From the NCBI RefSeq assembly GCF_019602855.1, contig NZ_CP080767.1:1984001-2048000 (forward strand): a DNA stretch of 64,000 nucleotides, read 5' to 3'. The notes beneath the pieces are model-generated. The model saw nothing but the letters and a program-made list of their open reading frames with translations, did no database searches and was not told where the DNA came from. Origin of the DNA: Cupriavidus pinatubonensis. Lineage in GTDB: Bacteria > Pseudomonadota > Gammaproteobacteria > Burkholderiales > Burkholderiaceae. Position 1 is the stretch's first letter, and each line of letters opens with the position of its first letter. Below, one piece after another: positions 52,469 through 60,776 of the stretch. Made by a program: the position numbers and the translations under genes.

Positions 52469-53511
52469 TCTTCCGGGGCGCCCGCGAGGTCGAGCTGGCG
52501 CACTTCGACGATCCCACGCCCGGCCCCGGCGAGGCCGTGATCGAGATGAAGGCGTCGGGCATGTGCGGCACCGATCTGCACTACTACCGGCATGGCATGG
52601 CGGCATCGCTGGAGATGCTTGGCCTGAAGGACCGCATTACGTCCGACCGGATCATCGGCGGGCACGAGCCGTGCGGCGTGGTGGCTGCGCTCGGCCCGGG
52701 CGTGGACAGTAAAGCGTTCCGCGTGGGCGACCGCGTGATGGTCTTCCACTACGAGGGCTGCCGCCACTGCGACCATTGCCGCACCGGCTGGACGCAGCTC
52801 TGCGACCACGGCGCGCGCATCCACGGCGTGCTGGCGCATGGCGGCCATGCCGATTACATGAAGGTGCCGGTGTCATCGCTGGTGCACCTGCCGCAGGAGA
52901 TGTCGTTCGCGGGCGGCGCCGCCGTGGCATGCGGCACCGGCACCGCGTACGGCGCCTTGCTGCGGCTCGACATCAGCGCCCGCGACACGCTGGCCGTCTA
53001 CGGCCTTGGCCCGGTCGGCCTGTCGGTGGCCCAGCTTGCCGCCGCGATGGGCGTCGAGGTGTTCGGCGTCGACATCAGCGCAGCGCGCGTGACCCGCGCG
53101 AAAGACTTCGGCGTGACACACGCGATCGACGCCACGCAGTCCGACCCGGTCGCAGAGATACTGAAGCTGACCGGGGGCAAGGGCGCGTCGTGCGCGGTGG
53201 AGTGTGCCGGCGGCGAGCTGCCGCGCGCTCAGGCCGTGCGCAGCACTAAGGTATGGGGCCGCATCGCGCTGGTGGCCGTGGGCGGCAATCTGGTGCTCGA
53301 TGCGATGAAGGATCTGATCGGCAAGCAGCGGCAGTTGCTTGGCTCCTTCACGTTCTCCGAAGTCGAGATGAAGGCTTGTGCCAACTTTATCGCCACACGC
53401 GGCATCGAGGTGGACCGGCTGTTCACCGACACCTGGCGGCTCGACCAGGCCGCGCAGGCCTATGCGCACTTCGACCAGCAGGCGGGCGGCAAGGGCGTGT
53501 TCCTGTTCTGA
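52456..53511 (+). CDS. Zinc-dependent medium-chain alcohol dehydrogenase
   Basis: 351 residues, MDR family. Catalytic zinc ligands C37 (CGTDLHYYRHG) and H70-E71 (GGHEP); structural zinc Cys at 102, 105, 108 and 116; Rossmann segment VYGLGPVGLSVAQLAAAMGVEVFGVD. It oxidises an alcohol to aldehyde or ketone with NAD(P). Start ATG 52456 has AGGAG at 8 nt and overlaps the hydrolase gene, so translation is probably coupled. Feeds the aldehyde dehydrogenase that follows. Confidence 0.9.
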   Translation: MRGMIFRGAREVELAHFDDPTPGPGEAVIEMKASGMCGTDLHYYRHGMAASLEMLGLKDRITSDRIIGGHEPCGVVAALGPGVDSKAFRVGDRVMVFHYEGCRHCDHCRTGWTQLCDHGARIHGVLAHGGHADYMKVPVSSLVHLPQEMSFAGGAAVACGTGTAYGALLRLDISARDTLAVYGLGPVGLSVAQLAAAMGVEVFGVDISAARVTRAKDFGVTHAIDATQSDPVAEILKLTGGKGASCAVECAGGELPRAQAVRSTKVWGRIALVAVGGNLVLDAMKDLIGKQRQLLGSFTFSEVEMKACANFIATRGIEVDRLFTDTWRLDQAAQAYAHFDQQAGGKGVFLF

Positions 53512-53570
53512 ATCCTGCCCCCCTTTTTCACGGTTGCCGCCGGCCCCGGCGGGCAACGGAGATCCATTCC

Positions 53571-55031
53571 ATGACGAACCGAACTATCGAACTCAAGCAC
53601 CCGCGCCAGTTGTACATCGACGGCGTATGGGTCGAACCGTCCACCGGCGGCGTCTTCGACGTGCTGGACTGCTCCACCGAGCAGGTCGTGGCGACAGTCG
53701 CCCGCGCCGAGTCGGCCGACATGCAGCGCGCCGTCGCCGCCGCCCGCAAGGCATTCGACGACGGCCCCTGGCCGCGCATGACGCCGCTGGAGCGCGCCGG
53801 CTTCCTTGAGAAGATCGCCGTGCGGCTGGAAGCGCTGAACGATGAGTTCGCCCGCATCTGGTCGCTCGAAACCGGTATCGTCTACAAGGTCGCGCAGCCA
53901 CGGATCGGGCTGTTCATCAGCGGCGCCTTCCGACAGTACGCGGCAATGGCATCGACCTTTCCCTTCACTCAGCCGTGCCAGTCTGTCACCGGGAACGACG
54001 CGTATCGGGTCTACGAGCCGGTGGGCGTGGTCGCCGAGATCATTCCCTGGAACGGGCCCGCCGGCCTGCTCGCGTACAAGACAGCGCCGGCACTGCTGGC
54101 GGGCTGCACGCTGGTCATCAAGTCGCCGCCCGAGGCGCCGTGCTCGGGCTACCTGTTCGCGCAGGTTTGCGAGGAAGTCGGCTTGCCCCCGGGCGTCGTC
54201 AACGTCATCCCCGCCGAACGCGACGTGTCCGAGGCACTGGTGCGCAGCCCGGAGGTCGACAAGATCACATTCACCGGCTCGACTGCGGCCGGCCGCCGTA
54301 TCGCATCCATCGCCGGCGACCGCGTGGCGCGCGTGACGCTGGAACTCGGCGGCAAGTCGCCCGCCGTCATCCTCGACGACTACGACGTCGAAGCCGCTGC
54401 GGCAACGCTGGGCAACTCCTACTTCAGCTACAACACCGGGCAGATCTGCCATAGCCTCACCCGCATCATCGTGCCACGCGCAAAGCACGACGCGATGGTC
54501 GAGGCACTGTCCGCCATCGCGCGGGAGATCGTGCTAGGCGACCCGCTCGCGGCAACGACCACCTCGGGCCCCCTCGCCAATGCCCGCCAGCGCGATACCG
54601 TCGAGCGCTTCGTCGCCATGGGCGTGGCCGAAGGCGCCGTGCTGGCGACAGGCGGCAAGCGGCCGCCGCACCTGGCGCGCGGCTTCTTCTTCGAGCCGAC
54701 GGTATTCGGCAACGTCGACAACCGCTCGAGCATCGCCCAGCAGGAAATCTTCGGTCCCGTGCTGAGCGTGATCCCTGCCGACGACGAGGCCAGTGCCATC
54801 CGCATGGCGAACGACACGCCGTTCGGCCTGAACGCCGCCGTCTTCACCAACGACCGCGACCGCGCGCTCGCCGTAGCGCGGCAAATCCGCGCGGGCACCG
54901 TAGGCCACAACGGCCCGCGCACCGATTTCTCCATCGGATTCGGCGGCTTCAAGCAGTCCGGCATCGGCCGCGAGGGCGGCGTCGAAGGACTGACCGCCTT
55001 CATGGAGTCAAAGACCATCGTGCTGAGCTGA
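53571..55031 (+). CDS. Aldehyde dehydrogenase (NAD(P)-dependent)
   Basis: 486 residues, full length. N161 (IIPWNGP), E258 (LELGGKSP) and catalytic C293 (NTGQICHS) are all present, with the C-terminal GFGGFKQSGIGREGG. It oxidises an aldehyde to a carboxylate, which the CoA-transferases or the acyl-CoA synthetase of the island could then activate. Last gene of the plus-strand operon; a 12-bp-stem hairpin follows. Confidence 0.93.
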   Translation: MTNRTIELKHPRQLYIDGVWVEPSTGGVFDVLDCSTEQVVATVARAESADMQRAVAAARKAFDDGPWPRMTPLERAGFLEKIAVRLEALNDEFARIWSLETGIVYKVAQPRIGLFISGAFRQYAAMASTFPFTQPCQSVTGNDAYRVYEPVGVVAEIIPWNGPAGLLAYKTAPALLAGCTLVIKSPPEAPCSGYLFAQVCEEVGLPPGVVNVIPAERDVSEALVRSPEVDKITFTGSTAAGRRIASIAGDRVARVTLELGGKSPAVILDDYDVEAAAATLGNSYFSYNTGQICHSLTRIIVPRAKHDAMVEALSAIAREIVLGDPLAATTTSGPLANARQRDTVERFVAMGVAEGAVLATGGKRPPHLARGFFFEPTVFGNVDNRSSIAQQEIFGPVLSVIPADDEASAIRMANDTPFGLNAAVFTNDRDRALAVARQIRAGTVGHNGPRTDFSIGFGGFKQSGIGREGGVEGLTAFMESKTIVLS

Positions 55032-55044
55032 CGATGGCGGCCGT

Positions 55045-55077
55045 CCGAAGCGGGCGAATGTCCGCCGCCCGCTTCGG
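55045..55077 (+). terminator. Terminator-like hairpin after the aldehyde dehydrogenase gene
   Basis: CCGAAGCGGGCG pairs perfectly with CGCCCGCTTCGG (12 bp) around a 9-nt loop, 13 nt after the stop. No T-run. It separates this operon from the next promoter, which begins 24 nt further on. Confidence 0.7.
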
Positions 55078-55100
55078 GTCGTCCTTCGGGTCTTCCGAAT

Positions 55101-55150
55101 CGCAGCTTCGAAAATGGCAAGTTGGCCGCGCGGCCGGGGCGCTCTACCCT
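55101..55150 (+). promoter_or_regulatory. Regulon promoter C (CoA-transferase/SDR operon)
   Basis: CGCAGCTTC, GAAAATGGCA, AGTTGGCC, then a 17-bp spacer and TACCCT. Gapless 50-bp match to promoters A, B and D. Predicted start near 55157, 32 nt before the TTG start codon at 55189, which excludes the upstream ATG 55114 as translation start. Confidence 0.82.
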
Positions 55151-55188
55151 TGCATCAAACTCGTCCGGAAGATGCAAAGGAGACAACC

Positions 55189-56451
55189 TTGAACACCGAA
55201 ACCGGCCGCGCCGCGGCGGCCACGCAGGAGCAACACCCCAACCCCGACCGCCCGCTCCAGGGCGTGCGCGTGCTGGCCGTGGAGAACTTCGTCGCCGGCC
55301 CGTTCGCGTCCATGTGGCTCGCCGACGCGGGCGCCGAGGTCATCAAGATCGAAGCCCCGGCCGGCGGCGACTTCGCGCGCAGCACCAGCCCCGTCAGGAT
55401 GGCGAAGGACGGCAGCCCGCACGCGCTGTCGTTCCTGCGCACCAACCGCAACAAGAAGAGCCTGACGCTGGACCTCAAGCAGCCCGAGGGCAAGCGGCTG
55501 TTCCTCGAACTGGTCGCCAGCGCCGACATCGTGATCGAAAACTTGCGCCCGGGCGTCATGGACCGCCTCGGCGTCGGCTACGACACTTTGCGCGCGCGCA
55601 ACCCGCGCCTGATCTACGTTGCCATTTCCGGCTTTGGCCACACCGATGTGAAGCCAAGCCCTTACACCGACCACCCGGCCCTCGACATCGTCGGCCAGGC
55701 GCTCAGCGGCCTGATGTACCGGCCCGAACGGCAGGACGACCGGCCGACCTATCTCGGCTTTTCGATGACCGACCTGCAGGGCGGCATCCTCGCTGCGCAA
55801 GGCGCGCTGCTGGCCCTGTACCAGCGCGAGCGTACCGGGCGGGGCAAGAAGGTCGACATTTCGCTGTACGACGCCTCGCTGGTCCAGAACGAGATCTCGG
55901 TCACCATGTACTCGGCCCTGCACCAGCCGCTGCCGCCGGGCGTACCCGCGGTGACAGCGCCGTTCGGGCCGTTCCGCGCCAGCGACGGCCATATCGTCAT
56001 CGCGGTGCTCGGCGAGCACATCTGGCGCCGCTTCTGCGAGGTGATCGGCAAGCCGGACCTGGTGGACGATCCGCGCTTCGCCGATGGCATCGAGCGCCGC
56101 AAGCACAGTGCCGCGCTCGATCCGCATATCGACGCGTGGCTTGCCACGCGCACGCGCGCGCAAGCCGTGGACCTGCTGCGCGAGGGCGGCGTGCCAGCGT
56201 CGGTGGTCAACGATGTGGCCGACCTGTTCGACTGCCCGCATGTCGCCGCGCGCGAGATGCTGATGACGGTCCAGGACCCGGCGTGGGGCCCGGTGCAGGT
56301 GGTCGGCAACCCGATCAAGATGTCGGACGTGCCCGAGCCCGAGGCGAGGGTGCCGCCGCGGCTCGGGGAGCATACCGACGCGGTGCTGCGCGACTGGCTA
56401 CACCTCGATGCGCGGCAGGTCGCCGCGCTGCGCGCCGACGGCATCGTCTGA
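55189..56451 (+). CDS. Class III CoA-transferase (CaiB/BaiF family)
   Basis: 420 residues. N-terminal LQGVRVLAVENFVAGPFASMWLADAGAEVIKIEAP and catalytic Asp D195 in GFSMTDLQGG. Start is TTG 55189 with AAGGAG at 6 nt; it lies just downstream of the predicted transcription start. First gene of a two-gene operon with an SDR. Probably transfers CoA to a carboxylate made by the alcohol/aldehyde dehydrogenase route; acceptor and donor unknown. Confidence 0.9.
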   Translation: MNTETGRAAAATQEQHPNPDRPLQGVRVLAVENFVAGPFASMWLADAGAEVIKIEAPAGGDFARSTSPVRMAKDGSPHALSFLRTNRNKKSLTLDLKQPEGKRLFLELVASADIVIENLRPGVMDRLGVGYDTLRARNPRLIYVAISGFGHTDVKPSPYTDHPALDIVGQALSGLMYRPERQDDRPTYLGFSMTDLQGGILAAQGALLALYQRERTGRGKKVDISLYDASLVQNEISVTMYSALHQPLPPGVPAVTAPFGPFRASDGHIVIAVLGEHIWRRFCEVIGKPDLVDDPRFADGIERRKHSAALDPHIDAWLATRTRAQAVDLLREGGVPASVVNDVADLFDCPHVAAREMLMTVQDPAWGPVQVVGNPIKMSDVPEPEARVPPRLGEHTDAVLRDWLHLDARQVAALRADGIV

Positions 56452-56486
56452 CCGGAAGACAGTGAAAGCACAGCAAGGAACCAGCA

Positions 56487-57287
56487 ATGAAGAATCTTGA
56501 AGGCAAGGTGGCGATCGTCACCGGCGGCACCGGCGGGATCGGCCGGGGCGTGGCACTGCAGCTCGCGGCGCGCGGGGCGCTGGTGGTCATCAGCGGCAGG
56601 AGCGCGTCAAAGGCGGACGCGGTGCTCGCCGAACTGCGCGAGGCGGGCGGCCAGGGCGATTTCATCCCCGGCGACGTCCGCGTGAAGGCCGACATGGATG
56701 CGCTCGCCGCCGAGACCGCGCGCCGCCACGGCGGCATCGATATCGTGGTCGCCAATGCCGGCGGCAACGACGACGAGGCGCGCCGCCCGGAAGTGCGCGG
56801 GCCGTTTGGCGATATCGACGTCGCGCGCGTCTGCGCCGTGGTGGCGGAGAACACCGCCGCGAAGCTGCTGCCGGTGCAGTCGGCCCTGCCCTTCCTGCGC
56901 GAGCGCGGCGGCGGCGCGGTGGTCTTCGTGACCTCGGAAGGTGGGCGCGTGCCGACGCCGACGCAGACCGCGGTGGCCACCTTTGCCGGCGGCCTGATCA
57001 GCGCAAGCAAGGTGCTATCGAAGGAACTCGCGCGCGACCGCATCCGCGTGAATTGTGTATGCGTGACGGTGGTGCGCGACAGTCCCTCCTGGAAGGCCGC
57101 GTTCGAGCGCACCGATGGCGTGTCGGACCGGCACCGCAAGCAGTACGAGAAAATCATCGCCAGCAGCCCGCTCGGCGTGGCAAGCCCGGAGGATATCGGC
57201 CAGGTGGTGGCTTTCCTCGCCTCCGACGAGTCGCGCTACCTGACTGGGGCGACCATCAGCCCGACCGGCGGGCTGACGATTCACTGA
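56487..57287 (+). CDS. Short-chain dehydrogenase/reductase lacking the catalytic Tyr
   Basis: 266 residues, Rossmann fold with TGGTGGIGRG and VANAGG. S150 of the catalytic set is present (VFVTSEGG), but there is no Tyr anywhere from 150 to 190, where the YxxxK motif belongs (region QTAVATFAGGLISASKVLSKELARDRIRVN). The C-terminus DESRYLTGATISPTGG is normal. It may be a variant oxidoreductase or non-dehydrogenase member acting on a CoA ester. AAGGA precedes the ATG. Second gene of its operon and convergent with the truncated CoA-transferase gene. Confidence 0.85.
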   Translation: MKNLEGKVAIVTGGTGGIGRGVALQLAARGALVVISGRSASKADAVLAELREAGGQGDFIPGDVRVKADMDALAAETARRHGGIDIVVANAGGNDDEARRPEVRGPFGDIDVARVCAVVAENTAAKLLPVQSALPFLRERGGGAVVFVTSEGGRVPTPTQTAVATFAGGLISASKVLSKELARDRIRVNCVCVTVVRDSPSWKAAFERTDGVSDRHRKQYEKIIASSPLGVASPEDIGQVVAFLASDESRYLTGATISPTGGLTIH

Positions 57288-57322
57288 CGATCTGCTGAAG
57301 ACCGGCTGCGCGGCCCGCCGCC

Positions 57323-57985
57323 TCACACAATGGCGCCGGCCGCGCGCAATGCCGCAATGTCAGGTGCGCTGAAGCCCCAGTCGCCTAGCACCACGTCGGT
57401 ATGCTCGCCGGGGCGGGCTGGCGAATTCTGGATCGCGCCGGGCGTGCGGCTGAAGCGCGGGGCGGGCGCAGGCTGCACGACACCGTCCCGCTCGACGAAC
57501 GTCCCGCGCGCCCGCAGATGCGGATGGCCGGGCGCCTCCGCCAGCGACATGACCGGCGCGAAGCAGACCTCCCGTCCTTCGGCCAGCGCACACCATTCGT
57601 CGCGCGTACGCGTGCGGAAGATTTCCGCGAATCTCGCCTGCACCTCCGGCCAGCGCGAACGGTCGTGCTGGTCCGGCATCTCCGCCTCGTCCAGCCCGAG
57701 CACTTCTAGCGTCTGGCGCCAGAAGCGCGCCTCGCTGGACCCCACGCTGATCCAGCGGCCGTCCTGCGTCTCGTAGACGTGGTCGAGTGCGGCGCTGCGC
57801 CGGCCGCGGTTGAGCAGGTTGAAGCGCGGATCGCCGGGCTGCCCGCCATCGTGGCCCGGTGGACGGTCGATGCGGATGATGTCCGCCCCAAGGTCCGCGA
57901 GCAGCATGCAGCAGAACGGCACAGGCCCTGTGCCGCCCAGTTCCACAATCCTGACGCCCGCGAGCGGGCCCTGGGTCTTGCGCAT
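57323..57985 (-). CDS. CoA-transferase (AMACR/CaiB type) with large internal deletion
   Basis: 220 residues against about 360-400 for the family. The N-terminal part (LAGVRIVELGGTGPVPFCCMLLADLGADIIRID ... LLNRGRRSAALDH) runs directly into a C-terminal part (VYETQDGRWISVGSSEARFWRQTLEVLGLDEAE). About 150-170 residues are missing, including the catalytic Asp block, with the junction near 57780. The frame is kept. It resembles alpha-methylacyl-CoA racemase most. As it stands it should be inactive alone; it may be a decaying gene or a partner subunit. Start ATG 57985 has GGGGAG at 9 nt. Last gene of the seven-gene minus-strand unit. Confidence 0.8.
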   Translation of the reverse strand: MRKTQGPLAGVRIVELGGTGPVPFCCMLLADLGADIIRIDRPPGHDGGQPGDPRFNLLNRGRRSAALDHVYETQDGRWISVGSSEARFWRQTLEVLGLDEAEMPDQHDRSRWPEVQARFAEIFRTRTRDEWCALAEGREVCFAPVMSLAEAPGHPHLRARGTFVERDGVVQPAPAPRFSRTPGAIQNSPARPGEHTDVVLGDWGFSAPDIAALRAAGAIV

Positions 57986-58057
57986 CGTATTGGTCTCCCC
58001 AAACGTTGAAACCCGGCTCGTCAAGGAGCCGGGTTCCGGTGGTGATGCTGGCGTGTT

Positions 58058-59263
58058 CTACTTCGCGATCTCCGGGTCAAGCACTGCCTCGCCGCCCGAA
58101 GGCTCCGCATCGCGCCAGCAGCGCCGCGATGCCATCAGCCTGTCAAGGTCCGCATTGTCCTGGCCCACGTCGCGCGCCGCCGACAGCGGCCCCGGCCGCT
58201 TGCCATTGAATGACAGCGGCAATCCGACCAGCGCGAGATCGTCCCCGGACGGCTTGCCGATGATGCCCAGCGCCCGTGTCTGCTCATGGTTGACCAGTTC
58301 GCTGGTGGTCTGCACCGGCGCGCACGGCAGGCCGGCTGCGCCCAGCACCTGCTGCCAGTGCGCACGCGGATGTTCGGCCAGCCGTCCGCCGATCAGGCCA
58401 TCGATCTGCGCGCGGTGGCGCAACCGCCCGTCATTGGTGGCAAAGCGCGGGTCGGTGGCCCACTCCGGCCGGTCCAGCGCGGCACACAGGCGCGCGAAGA
58501 GCCGGTCGTTGGCGCAACTGACCACCAGATGGCCATCGGCCGTGTCGTAGGCGCGGTGCGGCACGATGAAGGCCACGCCCGAGCCATGCCGGCCGCCCGT
58601 ATCACCGTCCGCGTTGTAGTTGGCAATCCCCACGGTCATCCAGGCAATGGCCGTCTCGAGCAGCGAGCTATGGACTGTTGCGCCCACGTGCTTGCGCTGC
58701 CGCCGGCACAGCGCGGCGAGGATGCCGATGACGGCCCACATGCCGGCGCCGAAGTCGACGATCGACACGCCGGCGCGCACTGGCGCCTGTCCGTCCTCAC
58801 CCGTCACGCTCATGATGCCGGCGAAGGCTTGCATCAGCGGATCGTAGCCTGGCGCCTGGTTCAGCGGACCGGCGTGGCCGAACGCGCCCACCTCGCAGCA
58901 GACCAGTTCGGGCTTGGTCACGCGCAGGCTGTCTGGGTCCAGTCCGTATTGCGCGGCCGAGCCCGGACGCAGGTTGTGAAAGAACACGTCGGCATGCTCG
59001 GCAATGAGCCGATGCAGCGTGGCGAGGTCGTCCGGGTCCTTGATGTCGAGGCTGATGAAGCGCTTGCCCTGGTTGATCGCATGGAAGGCGGCACCGCTGC
59101 CCTTCCACTTGCTCGGTCCCCAGCCGCGCGCCGAATCGCCGGTGGGACGTTCGATCTTCCACACATCGGCGCCCAGCGCCGCAAGGATCTGGCCGGCGAA
59201 CGGCGCCGAGGCGCTGTCGCTCAGTTCCACGACCACCACGCCATCGAGAGGAAGGTCACGCAT
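58058..59263 (-). CDS. Class III CoA-transferase (CaiB/BaiF family)
   Basis: 401 residues, full length: LDGVVVVELSDSASAPFAGQILAALGADVWKIERP, catalytic D170 in VSIVDFGAGMW, and SSLLETAIAWM. GGAG lies 9 nt before ATG 59263. It starts 6 nt after the Bug-receptor gene and is followed by the shortened CoA-transferase gene. In this operon it probably loads CoA onto the imported acid before acyl-CoA dehydrogenase acts. Confidence 0.9.
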   Translation of the reverse strand: MRDLPLDGVVVVELSDSASAPFAGQILAALGADVWKIERPTGDSARGWGPSKWKGSGAAFHAINQGKRFISLDIKDPDDLATLHRLIAEHADVFFHNLRPGSAAQYGLDPDSLRVTKPELVCCEVGAFGHAGPLNQAPGYDPLMQAFAGIMSVTGEDGQAPVRAGVSIVDFGAGMWAVIGILAALCRRQRKHVGATVHSSLLETAIAWMTVGIANYNADGDTGGRHGSGVAFIVPHRAYDTADGHLVVSCANDRLFARLCAALDRPEWATDPRFATNDGRLRHRAQIDGLIGGRLAEHPRAHWQQVLGAAGLPCAPVQTTSELVNHEQTRALGIIGKPSGDDLALVGLPLSFNGKRPGPLSAARDVGQDNADLDRLMASRRCWRDAEPSGGEAVLDPEIAK

Positions 59264-59269
59264 GGCTGC

Positions 59270-60292
59270 TTACTCCGGCTTGTAGTTGAGTTCGGCGAAG
59301 AGGCCTTTCCATACCGCGACCTCTTCGTTCAGTTGTTGGGCAAACGCGCCCGGCGACGACGCCACCATGCTGCCGCTCAGGCGCGACTCCACCAGGCTCC
59401 TGAACTGCGTGTCCGCCGACAGCGTCCGGAGATCGCGCGCGATCCGGTCCACCAGGGCCGGCGGCGTGGACTTCGGCACGAACATGCCGGCCCACAGCAG
59501 CGGCAGGTAGCCCTTGTAACCCACGGCCTCCGACAGCGTCGGCACGTTGGGCAGGTCCGCATACCGCTCGGCGCTGATGGCGGCCATCGGCCGCAGCTTG
59601 CCCGCCTCCATCTGCGACTTCATCGAGCTTGGCGTGTTCACGAGGAACTGCGCATCGTCGCGCATCACCGCCATGTTCATCGCCGTCACGCTGTTGAAGT
59701 CGAGCGGTGCGTACTTCATGCCGAGCGACTTGTTCAGCAGCGCCATCGTCAGGTTGAAGATCGACGTGCGCCCGGTGCCCGCGAAGAACAGGCCATTCGG
59801 ATCGCGCCGGCTCAGGTCGACCAGCCCACGCATGGTCTTCGCCTTGCCGGCAGTGCCGTCGTTGGCGGCGACCACAAGCTGGTAGTTGATGACCTTGTAC
59901 ACCGGGACCAGGTCGGTCGTCGGGTCGAACTTCAGGTTCTTGGTAGTGAACTTCGGCAGGATCGAGCTTTGCGTACCCAGCAGCAGCGTATGCCCGTCAG
60001 TGGCGTTCACCACGTATTCGGTACCAATCACACCGCCTGCGCCAGGCCGGTTCTCCACGATCACCGGCTGCTTCCACATGCCTTCGAGCCGTTGCGCCAG
60101 CAGGCGCGCGAGTAAGTCGCCGCTGGAGCCGGCGGCCAGCGGAATGACGATGCGCACGGGGCGCGTCGGCCACGGTTCGGCCGCCGCCAGTGCCAGCCCG
60201 GGCAGCAGCATCGCCGCACAGCCGGCCGCGCAGGCGGCGCCCGCCGTGCGTAGCCAGCGCCGCCGGCGATCCCGTTCACGGGGGTCGGTCAT
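59270..60292 (-). CDS. Bug/TctC-family periplasmic solute receptor
   Basis: 340 residues. Export signal with an Arg-rich start (RRRRWLRTAG, Tat-like) and cleavage after ALA; mature WPTRPVRIVIPLAAGSSGDLLARLLAQ and VENRPGAGGVIGTEYVV, the Bug family hallmark. Bug receptors bind carboxylates and other small organic molecules. No TctA/TctB membrane genes are nearby, so it may serve in sensing or work with a distant transporter. AAGGAGGAG at 4 nt makes it one of the best-initiated genes here. Confidence 0.9.
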   Translation of the reverse strand: MTDPRERDRRRRWLRTAGAACAAGCAAMLLPGLALAAAEPWPTRPVRIVIPLAAGSSGDLLARLLAQRLEGMWKQPVIVENRPGAGGVIGTEYVVNATDGHTLLLGTQSSILPKFTTKNLKFDPTTDLVPVYKVINYQLVVAANDGTAGKAKTMRGLVDLSRRDPNGLFFAGTGRTSIFNLTMALLNKSLGMKYAPLDFNSVTAMNMAVMRDDAQFLVNTPSSMKSQMEAGKLRPMAAISAERYADLPNVPTLSEAVGYKGYLPLLWAGMFVPKSTPPALVDRIARDLRTLSADTQFRSLVESRLSGSMVASSPGAFAQQLNEEVAVWKGLFAELNYKPE

Positions 60293-60346
60293 GGGTCTCC
60301 TCCTTATGTCTCTTTATACATGTCTTGCCGGATGGCCGGCGAAGCG

Positions 60347-60763
60347 TCAGGCTGCAGCGAAGACCGGCAGGCGCTGCCCCCCCCGCTCGATTAGCCGCGC
60401 CGTCATGCGCGCGCCGATGTGCAGCGTTTCGGGCACTCCCTCGATCTGCGCGAACAGGTGGTAGCCCTCGTCCATCTCCACGAAGCCCACCGTGTACGGG
60501 GCAATCGAAGCAAACGCCGGCGTGGGCCCGCGCATCACGGTGCTGAACGAGTACAGCGTGCCGGTGCCTTTTGCTTCCTGCCACACGAGCCCCTCGCCAT
60601 CGTCCGCCTCGCAATGGGGGCAGAACGAATGTGCGGGCCATACGGCTTCGCCGCAGCTGGTACACCGCTGGTACTTCAACTGCCCCGCCGCGAGCCCTTC
60701 CCAGTAGGGTTGGGCGTCGAGCAGCGCGTAAGGCTGTGGCCAGCCGTCTTTGGTCTGGATCAT
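60347..60763 (-). CDS. DUF35 OB-fold/zinc-ribbon protein (thiolase partner)
   Basis: 138 residues: N-terminal helix, zinc ribbon CTSC-N11-CPHC (rubredoxin-like), and an OB domain (GTLYSFSTVMRGPTPAFASIAPYTVGFVEMDEGYHLFAQIEG). DUF35 proteins bind acyl-CoA and pair with thiolase-like proteins, as ChsH2/Ltp2 retro-aldolase and BbsA/BbsB thiolase do. The thiolase-like gene lies immediately upstream (14-nt gap), fitting such a complex. Start ATG 60763 with GGGAG at 6 nt (a GTG one codon earlier is possible). Confidence 0.88.
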   Translation of the reverse strand: MIQTKDGWPQPYALLDAQPYWEGLAAGQLKYQRCTSCGEAVWPAHSFCPHCEADDGEGLVWQEAKGTGTLYSFSTVMRGPTPAFASIAPYTVGFVEMDEGYHLFAQIEGVPETLHIGARMTARLIERGGQRLPVFAAA

Positions 60764-60776
60764 CACGTGCTCCCGT

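Noticed and set aside
55114..55188. ATG 55114 as an upstream start for the CoA-transferase.
   Set aside because: It lies inside the conserved regulator box, upstream of the predicted transcription start; TTG 55189 has an ideal ribosome site.
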